Assembly: GCA_947631505.1 (NCBI GenBank)
Contig: CANRLR010000007.1
Coordinates: forward strand, 60,539 to 124,538
Reading direction: 5' to 3'
DNA from: an uncultured Lachnospiraceae bacterium
GTDB lineage: Bacteria; Bacillota; Clostridia; Lachnospirales; Lachnospiraceae
Length of the DNA: 64,000 nucleotides
Shown: positions 20,790-30,181 of the stretch, one piece after another
Layout of the letters: each line of letters opens with the position of its first letter
Numbering within the stretch: position 1 is the stretch's first letter
The notes under the pieces: generated by a model
What the model saw: only the letters and a program-made list of their open reading frames with translations
Database searches by the model: none
What the model was told of the DNA's origin: nothing
Translations under genes and position numbers: made by a program

Positions 20790-23717
20790 TTACTTTAATG
20801 TTCTCACGGATTCAAACAAATTCTCTTCTTGTTTGATTCTTTCCTCTCCGCCAAGGGCACAGATATATCCATCCGATAAAATTGCCTTTATCATACCGGC
20901 AGCTGCCCGGATTTTTTCTTTGTCCGCAGATAATACCTCATCCCGCTCTCTCTGCTTATCTTCCAAGGTAGTCCCCGTCTTGTAAGCAAGGTAAGAACGC
21001 TCTCCCTTTGCCCGTGGTGTAAGTGGTGTGTCCATATCACTAATCGTGCCAATAATATATTTCATCATATCCCGTTCATCCGCATCAAAATTCTCAAGAT
21101 ATTCTGGAAGTTTTTCATACACTTCATTGGTTTCCGAAAGATTCGGATCACGGTAAGAAGTCAGATAACCAATTCCTTCTTCTAAAAAGGCACACATAAC
21201 CCCATAAGCTCCACCTTTCACACGAACCTCATTCCACAAATAGTCGTAACTCAAAATGGTCTTTAGCACTTTATACGAGCCATGATACGGTATATTTTTA
21301 TCCCGGAATGCACCGGCTCTTGCCACATACTGTACCTTTCCTGCCGTCTTGAATCCCTCGTTCTCCGGCAGTTCCTGCAAGACCCACACCGGAGCGGGAG
21401 CCGGTTCTTCCACATCCTCCGGCAGTGACGCCAGCAATCCGGGAACTGCTTTTTCCACCAGCTCATACCCCTCATTATCAGCCGTAACACTGATGCTCAT
21501 CCGGTCTGCGGTAAATATTTTTCGCGCGAGCATCTGCAGAACAGCAATGAGATTTTCCTTTCTCTCCTCAAAATTCTCTTCCAAGTCACAGAGAAAATCA
21601 TAATATGCCACGCCCTTTAACTGCTCTACATAATACATCCGTTCCTTTACATATGCCATGGCACGCCATGCAGCGGTAGAATGGCCGGCGGCCTGCTGAC
21701 TCGTCTGCTTTGCAGAACGGGTTTCTCCCACAATCTCTTTCAACCGCTTTTCATCCTCGATATGGGTGGTCAAAAGAATCTCACGGATGAGCCGGAAGAT
21801 ATAACCGGTCTCAGGATAGAGCACCTTTGTACTGACCTCCAACTGAATATCATAGTCTCCGGTTTTCTTATTTTCATAAGTTGCTGTCGCCACGGCAAAA
21901 TTCCCCGCATGAAGAAGAATTTCATTACTTAGCTCCAGTTTATCATGTTCATCCGTATCCATCGAGCTGATAATCTCTGACAAAAGACCCAGATACGGTG
22001 CATATTCTTTCAGATCCGTTACGTCAAAGACAAGCCGGATATAATTGATTCCATTCGTAAATACATTATGATGAAGTGCCGGTCTGCCCCCGATTTCTCT
22101 TTCTTCGTTATAAAAAGGCTGTGCCCTCTTTCCGATATCCTCTCGTGCAAGAAGCGGGATACATTTCAGATCCTCTGCCGGTGTCGGTTCTTCCTGATAA
22201 GCGGTAAGCTCTTTTGTCTCCCTCACCAGCTGAAGCTGCTCTTCCTGCGAAAGAGCAGACTTGTACGCTGCCAGTTTCTGCTTTTCTTCCTGCTCGATCC
22301 GTCCCGTCAGTCCCACCTTTGGCTGTACGCTTACAAAACTTGCATGGGCATTCTCCAAAAAGTAAGTCTGAATAACTTTCTCATAATATCTGGTACCGAT
22401 CTGTTCTTTCAAAAAAGAAAAGATATCATTGGCTTTTAAATGAATGAACGGCTTGCTCTCGTCATAAAGCCAGCTGTCAAACATCTGCAGTCCATACATC
22501 AGTCCCTTTGGATACATGCCAAAGTCTGCCTCACGATATTGAAATTCCATTCCGTTAATTGCTGCCTGTAAAGATTTTTCATTCAATCCCTCTTTCACCA
22601 GCATTTCTAACGTCTCACGAATAATTCGGATAAAATCGGATTTCTGCTCCATTTTTACATTCTTTGCCACAATGGAAAACCATGGCTGCTTAATACTCTC
22701 TTCGTAAACACTGCTTATTTCACTCCCGATTCCCGCATCCAAAAGTGCCTGTTTTACCGGGGCACCTACCGATTCCACCAGCACATGTTCCAAGACTCGG
22801 AGCGTACGGTACATCTCACGGTCTAAAGAAGTTCCGCAAACTACATTATAACTGAAATAGGCTTTTCCCTCTGTATCCTCGCCCTCTGTTACAGAATAAA
22901 AACCATACTCCTCTACCGGCTCTGTAAATGGTTTTTGGCTCTCAATCCGGGAATCCACCTCTAAATAATCAAAATTACTCAAATAATGCTCATCCATCCA
23001 GTTCAATTTCTCTTCCATATCCATATTCCCATAAAGATAAATGTAACTGTTTGACGGATGATAATACTTTTTATGAAAGGATAAAAAATTTTCATACGTC
23101 AGATTCGGAATCTCTGCCGGGTCTCCGCCGCTCTGCACACCATATGCGGTATCCGGGAACAGAGAACTCTGAATATTGCGGAACAACAGCTGCTCCGGAG
23201 AGGAGAACACGCCTTTCATTTCATTGTATACAACACCGTTATAGTTCAGCGGTGCATCCTCCGATTCGAGCTCATAATGCCACCCCTCCTGACGAAAGAT
23301 TTTCTCTTCCTTATAAATATTCGGATAAAATACGGCATCCATATAAACATGCATCAGATTCTGAAAATCTTTCTCATTACAGCTTGCCACCGGATATACG
23401 GTTTTGTCAGGATATGTCATCGCATTGAGAAAGGTATTGAGAGAGCCCTTTGCCAATTCAATAAATGGATCTTTCACAGGGAATTCTCTGGAACCACATA
23501 ACACCGTATGCTCAATAATATGTGCTACTCCCGTGGAGTCCTTTGGCGGCGTACGAAATCCAATCGTAAAGACCTTATTATCGTCATCATTTTCAATCAG
23601 TGCCACTTTTGCTTTTGTCCTTTTATGTTCCAGCAAATAACAAATACTGTTTAATTCTTTTATTTCCTGTTTCTCTTTTAACTCATAGCTGCTGCAATTT
23701 TCAACTTTCATGCCCAT
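20790..23717 (-). CDS. Insulinase family (M16, presequence-protease-like) peptidase
   Basis: HIIEHTVLCGSREFPVKDPF inverted zinc motif HxxEH; 975 aa. Confidence 0.93.
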   Translation of the reverse strand: MGMKVENCSSYELKEKQEIKELNSICYLLEHKRTKAKVALIENDDDNKVFTIGFRTPPKDSTGVAHIIEHTVLCGSREFPVKDPFIELAKGSLNTFLNAMTYPDKTVYPVASCNEKDFQNLMHVYMDAVFYPNIYKEEKIFRQEGWHYELESEDAPLNYNGVVYNEMKGVFSSPEQLLFRNIQSSLFPDTAYGVQSGGDPAEIPNLTYENFLSFHKKYYHPSNSYIYLYGNMDMEEKLNWMDEHYLSNFDYLEVDSRIESQKPFTEPVEEYGFYSVTEGEDTEGKAYFSYNVVCGTSLDREMYRTLRVLEHVLVESVGAPVKQALLDAGIGSEISSVYEESIKQPWFSIVAKNVKMEQKSDFIRIIRETLEMLVKEGLNEKSLQAAINGMEFQYREADFGMYPKGLMYGLQMFDSWLYDESKPFIHLKANDIFSFLKEQIGTRYYEKVIQTYFLENAHASFVSVQPKVGLTGRIEQEEKQKLAAYKSALSQEEQLQLVRETKELTAYQEEPTPAEDLKCIPLLAREDIGKRAQPFYNEEREIGGRPALHHNVFTNGINYIRLVFDVTDLKEYAPYLGLLSEIISSMDTDEHDKLELSNEILLHAGNFAVATATYENKKTGDYDIQLEVSTKVLYPETGYIFRLIREILLTTHIEDEKRLKEIVGETRSAKQTSQQAAGHSTAAWRAMAYVKERMYYVEQLKGVAYYDFLCDLEENFEERKENLIAVLQMLARKIFTADRMSISVTADNEGYELVEKAVPGLLASLPEDVEEPAPAPVWVLQELPENEGFKTAGKVQYVARAGAFRDKNIPYHGSYKVLKTILSYDYLWNEVRVKGGAYGVMCAFLEEGIGYLTSYRDPNLSETNEVYEKLPEYLENFDADERDMMKYIIGTISDMDTPLTPRAKGERSYLAYKTGTTLEDKQRERDEVLSADKEKIRAAAGMIKAILSDGYICALGGEERIKQEENLFESVRTLK

Positions 23718-23910
23718 TCTCCATTTCTTTTCTTCTTAGCATAACCCGGTGTTCTGTATGCTATGCATGATCCGGCTTTCCTTATGCTCTGCTTTTCAAT
23801 ACATACAGAGTACCATATTTTCCAATATATTGCAAAAAATATCTTTGACTTTTCTACCACAGTATGGTATGGTTAATAAGTGTGAAATATTTTTTTAGGA
23901 GGCAAAACAC

Positions 23911-24108
23911 ATGAAAGGTACAGTGAAATGGTTTAATGCCAAAAAAGGATTCGGATTTATTTCCGACGAAGAGGGAAATGATGTATTCGTACACTTCTCT
24001 GCTTTACAGATGGACGGCTTCAAAGTATTGGACGAAGGCGACGAGGTAGAGTTTGAAGTAATCGATGGCGAGAAAGGTCCTCAGGCAGCAAACGTAACAA
24101 AGTTATAA
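23911..24108 (+). CDS. Cold shock protein (CspA family)
   Basis: [32 protein letters not shown]. Confidence 0.97.
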   Translation: MKGTVKWFNAKKGFGFISDEEGNDVFVHFSALQMDGFKVLDEGDEVEFEVIDGEKGPQAANVTKL

Positions 24109-24177
24109 TCGAATTTTAATGGACTTAGTTTTATATATATTTATGTAAAAGTTAAGGAATTACAATGGGTTGTAACC

Positions 24178-24213
24178 AAAGGCTGGCACATATTTTATGT
24201 GTCAGCCTTTTTT
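24178..24213 (+). terminator. Intrinsic terminator of csp
   Basis: AAAGGCTGGCACAT-ATTTT-ATGTGTCAGCCTTTTTT. Confidence 0.9.
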
Positions 24214-24309
24214 CATTATGCAACAAGCACCCCCTTGTAGTTATTCCTTTTTTTGGTAAAATAGGAACAGATATTTTAACGAATTGAGAAAATGGAGGAA
24301 ACAGAAATA

Positions 24310-25617
24310 ATGGGTAATTATTTTCAACAAGATATCGAATGTGCTTCCAGAGAGCAGATTCGGAAATGGCAGGATGAACGTCTTGTAAAGCAGGTAAAAA
24401 ATGTTTATGACAACGTACCCTATTATCGTACCAACATGGACAATATGGGGTTAAGACCGGAAGATATCAAATCGGTAGACGATTTACATAAGCTTCCTTT
24501 TATTACAAAAGACGATCTGCGGGATGCGTATCCATACGGATTACTTGCCCGCCCGTTGTCGGACTGTGTCCGCATCCAGTCTACCAGTGGTACGACCGGC
24601 CGGCGTGTTGTTGCCTTTTACACCCAGCACGACCTTGATTTATGGGAAGAATGCTGTGCCCGTGCCATCGTAGCAGCCGGCGGAACGAAAGATGATGTTG
24701 TTCATGTATGTTACGGTTATGGCCTTTTCACCGGCGGTCCGGGGCTCAATGGCGGTTCCCATAAGTTAGGTGCTCTCACACTGCCGATGTCCTCCGGTAA
24801 TACGGAACGGCAGATTCAGTTCATGACGGATCTAGGCTCCACTATTCTGTGTTGTACTCCTTCCTATGCTGCCTATCTGGGTGAGGCTGTCCATGAGATG
24901 GGTGTACGGGATAAAATTAAATTAAAAGCAGGAATTTTCGGTGCCGAAGCATGGACGGAGGAAATGCGTCATGATATTGAAGAATCCCTTGGAATCAAGG
25001 CCTATGATATTTACGGACTGACTGAAATCTCCGGTCCCGGTGTTTCTTTTGAGTGTTCGGAGCAGACAGGAATGCATATTAATGAAGACCACTTTATTGC
25101 AGAAGTAATCAATCCGCAGACCGGAGAAGTGCTGCCTGATGGTGAGAAAGGGGAACTTGTCTTTACCAGCATTACAAAGGAAGCCTTCCCTCTTCTCCGC
25201 TACCGTACAAGAGACATCTGCGTACTCTCACATGAAAAATGCTCCTGTGGCCGTACTCATGTAAAAATGTCAAAACCAATGGGCCGCAGTGATGATATGC
25301 TGATTGTTAAGGGAGTCAATGTATTCCCATCCCAGATCGAAACAGTTCTTATTAATCAGGGATTTGCTGCTAACTATCAGATTATCGTAACCCGTGTGAA
25401 GAACAGTGACCACATTGAAGTGCAGGTGGAACTCACTCCGGCGATGGCTGCGGATTCCACGTTCAACAGGGAATTAGCTGCCAAGAAACTGGTGGCAGGT
25501 TTAAAAGCAATGCTCGGTATTTATGCTGAAATTACTTTGGTAGAACCAAAAACGATTACCCGCAGTGAAGGAAAAGCCGTACGGGTAATCGATAAGAGAA
25601 ATCTGTATAAAAATTAA
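24310..25617 (+). CDS. Phenylacetate-CoA ligase family adenylate-forming enzyme
   Basis: SSGTTGRRVVAFYT, YGLTEISGPGV, typical PaaK length. Confidence 0.92.
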   Translation: MGNYFQQDIECASREQIRKWQDERLVKQVKNVYDNVPYYRTNMDNMGLRPEDIKSVDDLHKLPFITKDDLRDAYPYGLLARPLSDCVRIQSTSGTTGRRVVAFYTQHDLDLWEECCARAIVAAGGTKDDVVHVCYGYGLFTGGPGLNGGSHKLGALTLPMSSGNTERQIQFMTDLGSTILCCTPSYAAYLGEAVHEMGVRDKIKLKAGIFGAEAWTEEMRHDIEESLGIKAYDIYGLTEISGPGVSFECSEQTGMHINEDHFIAEVINPQTGEVLPDGEKGELVFTSITKEAFPLLRYRTRDICVLSHEKCSCGRTHVKMSKPMGRSDDMLIVKGVNVFPSQIETVLINQGFAANYQIIVTRVKNSDHIEVQVELTPAMAADSTFNRELAAKKLVAGLKAMLGIYAEITLVEPKTITRSEGKAVRVIDKRNLYKN

Positions 25618-25624
25618 TCTGTTC

Positions 25625-26530
25625 TTATTCCGGTTTCCTGTAAGCTTGCCACTGTTCCGGCAAAACACAGGGACCGGATATTTTTTTATGTTTCCAGTTA
25701 TCCTGTTCCTCATCATACGCTGTTACTGTCATATACTGCCAGTTATTTGCTGTCTTTAATGATTGATAGATCTTCTTTAAATCTACCCAATGGCGGTTGT
25801 GAGCGGGATCTCCGGAATCCCCGAGGAAAATCTCATCTGTCATCTCATTATATTGTAACAAGGTCACATAATGCCCCGGTGTATTTTTCCAATAACACTC
25901 ACTGTCGTTACTGCTTACAACAACAATACTTGCCATAGAATCTGCCACAATCTTCTGAAAAGTCCGGTAGTCCTTTGGCTTCCGCCCCACATCACAGGTA
26001 AATCCCGCTGACTTTAATGTCCCTTTCATATACCCCCAGTCGATGGCGCCATAACCTTCATATTCGGTAACCTTCTGGGCATATTTATAGATATCTACCG
26101 GCGAGCACACATAAGGGGTGAAACTTGTGTAAATATTTGCCATGCAGCACAGTCCACATCCAAAACCGCCAAAGCCGGAGCCATCATACATTTCCCTGCC
26201 CCATTTACCGGACCATTGCCGCCTTTCCTTCCATGATTTAGGTCCCTGTAAAAAGGTTGCCATTCTCTGTGCGTTTTCCTCCAGCTCTTTCTTTCTCTGC
26301 TCCGCAACCGTAAGGGCAGCACCCGTAACGTCTATATCTTCTTCCATTGCACCGCCCATATATTCACTTCCTGCCTTATCCGTTACCGCACTACCACTAA
26401 TGGTCTCCCCGGATGTTCTACTGCTCTTTGGCGGATGCACACGGTTTAAAATGACGGCGGCAGCAATCATCCCCAGACTCAACAGTATAATAAGAAGCAA
26501 TTGTTTTTTTGTATAATTTCTCTTCTTCAT
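25625..26530 (-). CDS. Secreted C39-like (papain-fold) peptidase-type protein
   Basis: Signal anchor; GFGGFGCGLCCMANIY (Cys), TPGHYVTLLQYN (His), GDSGDP (Asp). Confidence 0.65.
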   Translation of the reverse strand: MKKRNYTKKQLLLIILLSLGMIAAAVILNRVHPPKSSRTSGETISGSAVTDKAGSEYMGGAMEEDIDVTGAALTVAEQRKKELEENAQRMATFLQGPKSWKERRQWSGKWGREMYDGSGFGGFGCGLCCMANIYTSFTPYVCSPVDIYKYAQKVTEYEGYGAIDWGYMKGTLKSAGFTCDVGRKPKDYRTFQKIVADSMASIVVVSSNDSECYWKNTPGHYVTLLQYNEMTDEIFLGDSGDPAHNRHWVDLKKIYQSLKTANNWQYMTVTAYDEEQDNWKHKKISGPCVLPEQWQAYRKPE

Positions 26531-26543
26531 TGGCTTATATCAA

Positions 26544-27932
26544 TTAAAAGACAAATTTGTCTGCAAAATACGCTTTCAAATCACTGATCTTCACTCGCTC
26601 CTGTTCCATGGTGTCACGGTCACGAACCGTTACCATGCCATCCTCCTCCGAGTCAAAATCATAAGTTACACAATATGGTGTTCCGATTTCATCCTGACGC
26701 CGATAACGCTTACCGATATTTCCACGGTCATCATATTCACAATTGTATAATTTGCTTAATTCTTCAAATACTTTCTCAGCACTATCATTTAATTTCTTAG
26801 ACAAGGGAAGCACACCGATTTTTACCGGAGCCAGTGCCGGATGGAAATGCATGACCGTACGGACATCTCCCTCGCCGATTTCTTCTTCATCATAAGCTGC
26901 ACAAAGGAATGCCAATGTCACACGGTCAGCACCGAGAGACGGCTCAATTACATAAGGAATATATTTTTCTCTCTTCTCGTCATCGAAGTATTCCATTGGT
27001 TCACCGGAAGTATTCTGATGCTGTGTCAAATCATAATCCGTGCGGTCTGCAATTCCCCAAAGTTCTCCCCAGCCAAACGGGAATAAGAACTCGATATCAC
27101 TCGTTGCCTTACTATAGAAAGAAAGCTCCTCTTTATCGTGGTCACGGACACGCATTTCATCTTCCTTAATACCCAGTGTCTGCAGCCAGTTAATACAGAA
27201 CTCTTTCCAATATCTGAACCACTCAAGGTCAGTATCCGGCTCACAGAAGAACTCCAGCTCCATCTGTTCAAACTCGCGGGTACGGAACGTAAAATTCCCC
27301 GGTGTAATCTCATTGCGGAACGATTTACCGATCTGACCGATTCCGAACGGAATCTTCTTGCGGGAGGTACGCTGTACATTTTTAAAGTTCACAAAAATTC
27401 CCTGTGCCGTTTCCGGACGGAGATAAACGGTATTTTTTGCGTCCTCTGTAACTCCCTGAAAGGTTTTGAACATCAGATTGAACTGACGAATCTCTGTAAA
27501 ACTATGCTTTCCACAGCTCGGACATGGAATCTTGTGCTCCTCAATAAAGGCTTCCATCTGTTCATTGCTCCATCCATCGACAGAGCCATCCAATTCAATC
27601 TGATTCGACGAGGCAAACTCCTCAATAATCTGGTCTGCACGGAAACGCTCATGACACTCTTTGCAATCCATTAACGGATCGGAAAATCCGCCCAAATGTC
27701 CGGATGCCACCCAAGTCTGCGGATTCATAAGAATCGCACAGTCTACTCCTACATTATATTTGTTTTCCTGAATGAACTTCTGCCACCAGGCCTTTTTTAC
27801 ATTATTTTTCAGTTCGACACCGAGATTTCCATAATCCCATGTATTTGCCAGTCCACCATATATCTCAGAACCCGGATAAATAAATCCACGGCTCTTTGCC
27901 AACGCTACAATTTTATCCATTGTTTTTTCCAT
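26544..27932 (-). CDS. glyQS: Glycyl-tRNA synthetase (dimeric type)
   Basis: [37 protein letters not shown]; start refined to 27932 after GGAGGAATAACATC. Confidence 0.96.
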   Translation of the reverse strand: MEKTMDKIVALAKSRGFIYPGSEIYGGLANTWDYGNLGVELKNNVKKAWWQKFIQENKYNVGVDCAILMNPQTWVASGHLGGFSDPLMDCKECHERFRADQIIEEFASSNQIELDGSVDGWSNEQMEAFIEEHKIPCPSCGKHSFTEIRQFNLMFKTFQGVTEDAKNTVYLRPETAQGIFVNFKNVQRTSRKKIPFGIGQIGKSFRNEITPGNFTFRTREFEQMELEFFCEPDTDLEWFRYWKEFCINWLQTLGIKEDEMRVRDHDKEELSFYSKATSDIEFLFPFGWGELWGIADRTDYDLTQHQNTSGEPMEYFDDEKREKYIPYVIEPSLGADRVTLAFLCAAYDEEEIGEGDVRTVMHFHPALAPVKIGVLPLSKKLNDSAEKVFEELSKLYNCEYDDRGNIGKRYRRQDEIGTPYCVTYDFDSEEDGMVTVRDRDTMEQERVKISDLKAYFADKFVF

Positions 27933-28080
27933 GATGTTATTCCTCCACAATTCACATATTTACAATATGTTCCATTGTACTATCTCGAGAGATATTTTTC
28001 AAGGATTTTATTCTGAATGGTTTATGTCAAGTAATGTATGCGAAATGGGGAGAGAAATCATTTGGAAGTTTTAGAATACC

Positions 28081-28239
28081 AGTATTTTATGAAAAATGAT
28101 TTACGGAGCATGGATTATAAATGCGCCGGTATGAGATATGCGTATTTGGCATATCCATACCGCTGCGTATTTATTGAGTGAGAACGCCCATGCGAGTAAA
28201 CTTTTCTCATAAAATACGGTAATTAAAAAAGTGCCAACG
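28081..28239 (+). ncRNA. Structured element A: nested multi-stem element with conserved 3' tail, putative structured RNA
   Basis: Outer stem 82-104/196-217, P2 GCATGG/CCATGC, P3 ATAAATGCGC/GCGTATTTAT, CT bulge, CGGTATG/CATACCG, AG/C loop, ATATGC/GCATAT, loop GTATTTG (offsets from 28000); tail AATTAAAAAAGTGCCAACG; same architecture as element B. Confidence 0.75.
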
Positions 28240-28248
28240 CTGAATGGA

Positions 28249-29178
28249 CTATTCCGTGAACATTGGGGTAGACAAATACCGGTCACCCGTATCCGGGAAC
28301 AGTGCTACAATCGTTTTTCCCTTATTCTCCGGCCGCTTTGCCAATTCGGTCGCCGCCCACAGAGCGGCTCCTGAGGAAATTCCTACCAGCACACCCTCCT
28401 TACGTGCAACTGCACGGCCGGTTGCGAAAGCATCTTCATTTTCCACCGGAATAATTTCATCATAAATATCGGTATTCAACGTATCCGGTACAAATCCGGC
28501 TCCGATTCCCTGAATCTTGTGTGCACCGGCTTCCCCTTTGGATAATACCGGGGATGAAGCAGGTTCTACCGCAACAATTTTTATATTCGGATTTTTGGAT
28601 TTCAAATATTCACCGACACCGGTAACGGTTCCTCCGGTTCCTACACCCGCTACAAAAATATCTACTTTTCCTTCCGTATCTTCCCAGATCTCCGGTCCTG
28701 TCGTACGACGGTGTGCCTGCGGATTCAATTCATTGACAAACTGTCCCGGAATAAAACTGTTCGGAAGCTCTGCTGCCAGTTCATCTGCTTTTGCAATTGC
28801 TCCTTTCATTCCTTTGCTGCCATCGGTAAGGACTAATTCCGCGCCATATGCTTTCATAAGATTTCTTCTCTCCACGCTCATCGTTTCCGGCATCGTAATA
28901 AGAATACGGATTCCTAACGATGCTGCCATCGAGGCGAGCCCGATTCCCGTATTGCCACTGGTTGGCTCAATGATAACGGAATCTTTTGTAAGAGTTCCCT
29001 TTTCCAGTGCATCGAGTATAATCTCCTTTGCAATGCGGTCTTTTACACTTCCCGCCGGATTAAAATATTCCAATTTTGCTAAAATTGTCGCCTGTAAATT
29101 ATTTTCCTTGTTGTAATTTCCCAGCTCAAGAATCGGTGTATTTCCAACCAATTCCGTAACCTTCTTATAAACTGCCAT
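28249..29178 (-). CDS. cysK: Cysteine synthase A (O-acetylserine sulfhydrylase)
   Basis: [34 protein letters not shown]. Confidence 0.96.
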   Translation of the reverse strand: MAVYKKVTELVGNTPILELGNYNKENNLQATILAKLEYFNPAGSVKDRIAKEIILDALEKGTLTKDSVIIEPTSGNTGIGLASMAASLGIRILITMPETMSVERRNLMKAYGAELVLTDGSKGMKGAIAKADELAAELPNSFIPGQFVNELNPQAHRRTTGPEIWEDTEGKVDIFVAGVGTGGTVTGVGEYLKSKNPNIKIVAVEPASSPVLSKGEAGAHKIQGIGAGFVPDTLNTDIYDEIIPVENEDAFATGRAVARKEGVLVGISSGAALWAATELAKRPENKGKTIVALFPDTGDRYLSTPMFTE

Positions 29179-29231
29179 CTTTCTGCTTCCTTTCTTTTCA
29201 TAGTTTTCATACTCATTAAGTAGGATTTATT

Positions 29232-29264
29232 TATATAATACACCACGATTCCTGTTTTGTCAAT
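29232..29264 (-). promoter_or_regulatory. Candidate sigma-A promoter of cysK
   Basis: Minus strand TTGACA-17 nt-TATTAT upstream of the cysK start. Confidence 0.65.
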
Positions 29265-29285
29265 AGAGAGACGTCTCCTGCTCTC

Positions 29286-29720
29286 CTATATGGAATATTC
29301 TCCATTCTTAACAAGCTGCCAATCCACCAGATCCGCTAATGTAATATTATCAATCACTTCACTGATCGAATCATTCAGTTTCTTCCATACAATAGATGTG
29401 GCACAATCATTCATATTGGGACACGAACCAACTTCTTCGTCCACGCAGTCTACCGGTGCCATACTTCCCTCTGTCAGACGAAGAATCATCCCTACTGTGT
29501 ACTCCTCCGGTTTCTTTGTGAGGAGATATCCTCCCTGTGGCCCCCGGATACTTCTGACAAATCTTGCTTTATTCAATATAGAAATAATCTGCTCCAAATA
29601 TTTATCTGAAATTTTTTGACGTTCTGATATATCACGAATACGAACCGGCTTTTCGGTATCATTTAATGCCAAATCCAGCATTAACCGGAGAGCATAACGT
29701 CCTTTTGTGGAAATTTTCAT
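29286..29720 (-). CDS. Rrf2 family transcriptional regulator (CymR/IscR-like)
   Basis: MKISTKGRYALRLMLDLALN ... ISDKYLEQIISILNKARFVRSIRGPQGGYLL; adjacent to cysK. Confidence 0.93.
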   Translation of the reverse strand: MKISTKGRYALRLMLDLALNDTEKPVRIRDISERQKISDKYLEQIISILNKARFVRSIRGPQGGYLLTKKPEEYTVGMILRLTEGSMAPVDCVDEEVGSCPNMNDCATSIVWKKLNDSISEVIDNITLADLVDWQLVKNGEYSI

Positions 29721-29820
29721 ATTCAGGCCCCCTTTTCACACTATTCCTACCGCACTTATATGATACAATAGAATTGTGGAAAAAGCAACCTAAAAACGGT
29801 TCACGTTTGTGTCAAGTGAA

Positions 29821-29986
29821 CGTTGGCACTTTTTTTAATTTCCCGTATTTCACGCAGAAACAAAACACTCGAACAGCCGCTCCCGCTTAATCAATTACGT
29901 AGCACTAAGGGTGCACCGACCACGTGCACCTCTTAGTGACGCAATTGAAATACTGTTCTCATTGTTTTGTTTCTGCGTGAAATACT
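29821..29986 (-). ncRNA. Structured element B: second copy of the element-A architecture
   Basis: Minus strand: GTATTTCACGCAGAAACAAAACA/TGTTTTGTTTCTGCGTGAAATAC perfect 23-bp outer stem; GAACAG/CTGTTC; TCAATTGCGT/ACGTAATTGA; CT bulge; CACTAAG/CTTAGTG; AG/C; GTGCAC/GTGCAC; loop GTGGTCG; tail AATTAAAAAAAGTGCCAACG. Confidence 0.78.
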
Positions 29987-30084
29987 GCGCAATTACAGAT
30001 GTGCCTACTTTACCAGACACAAACCATCTCACTGGTTCCCATAGCTTCCCAGCTGAAACGAATAAATTGTCCTAAATATTATAT

Positions 30085-30153
30085 AACAGCGGGGCAAGCA
30101 ATAAAAGAAACTGCTTGCCCCGCTGTTACGGGCTGTCGGTTTCCCGACAGCCC
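30085..30153. terminator. Twin hairpins downstream of amt
   Basis: AACAGCGGGGCAAGCA(30085-30100)/TGCTTGCCCCGCTGTT(30112-30127) perfect 16 bp; GGGCTGTCGG(30130-30139)/CCGACAGCCC(30144-30153). Confidence 0.7.
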
Positions 30154-30181
30154 CTCCTAACAAAAAACTAAGTATCGAATT

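Noticed and set aside
27992-28005. Short inverted repeat TATCTC-GA-GAGATA in the glyQS promoter as an operator
   Set aside because: Only 6-nt arms and no regulator candidate; too weak to claim.
28081-28239. Element A as a T-box or riboswitch leader of glyQS
   Set aside because: No AGGGTGGNACCGCG T-box motif, and glyQS has its own promoter-like TTGAAA-17-TACAAT between the element and the gene; conserved polarity points to the opposite strand.
28517-29116. 199-aa plus-strand ORF opposite cysK
   Set aside because: Antisense shadow ORF of cysK.
29821-29986. Element B as a simple intrinsic terminator
   Set aside because: The long branched stem is followed by an A-run, not a U-run, on the strand favoured by G.U pairs; on the other strand the T-run precedes the hairpin.
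28081-29986. Elements A/B as retron msr-msd, TnpB omega-RNA or group II intron remnants
   Set aside because: No reverse transcriptase, TnpB/IS605 or intron domain V-like sequence in the window; the similarity is architectural only.
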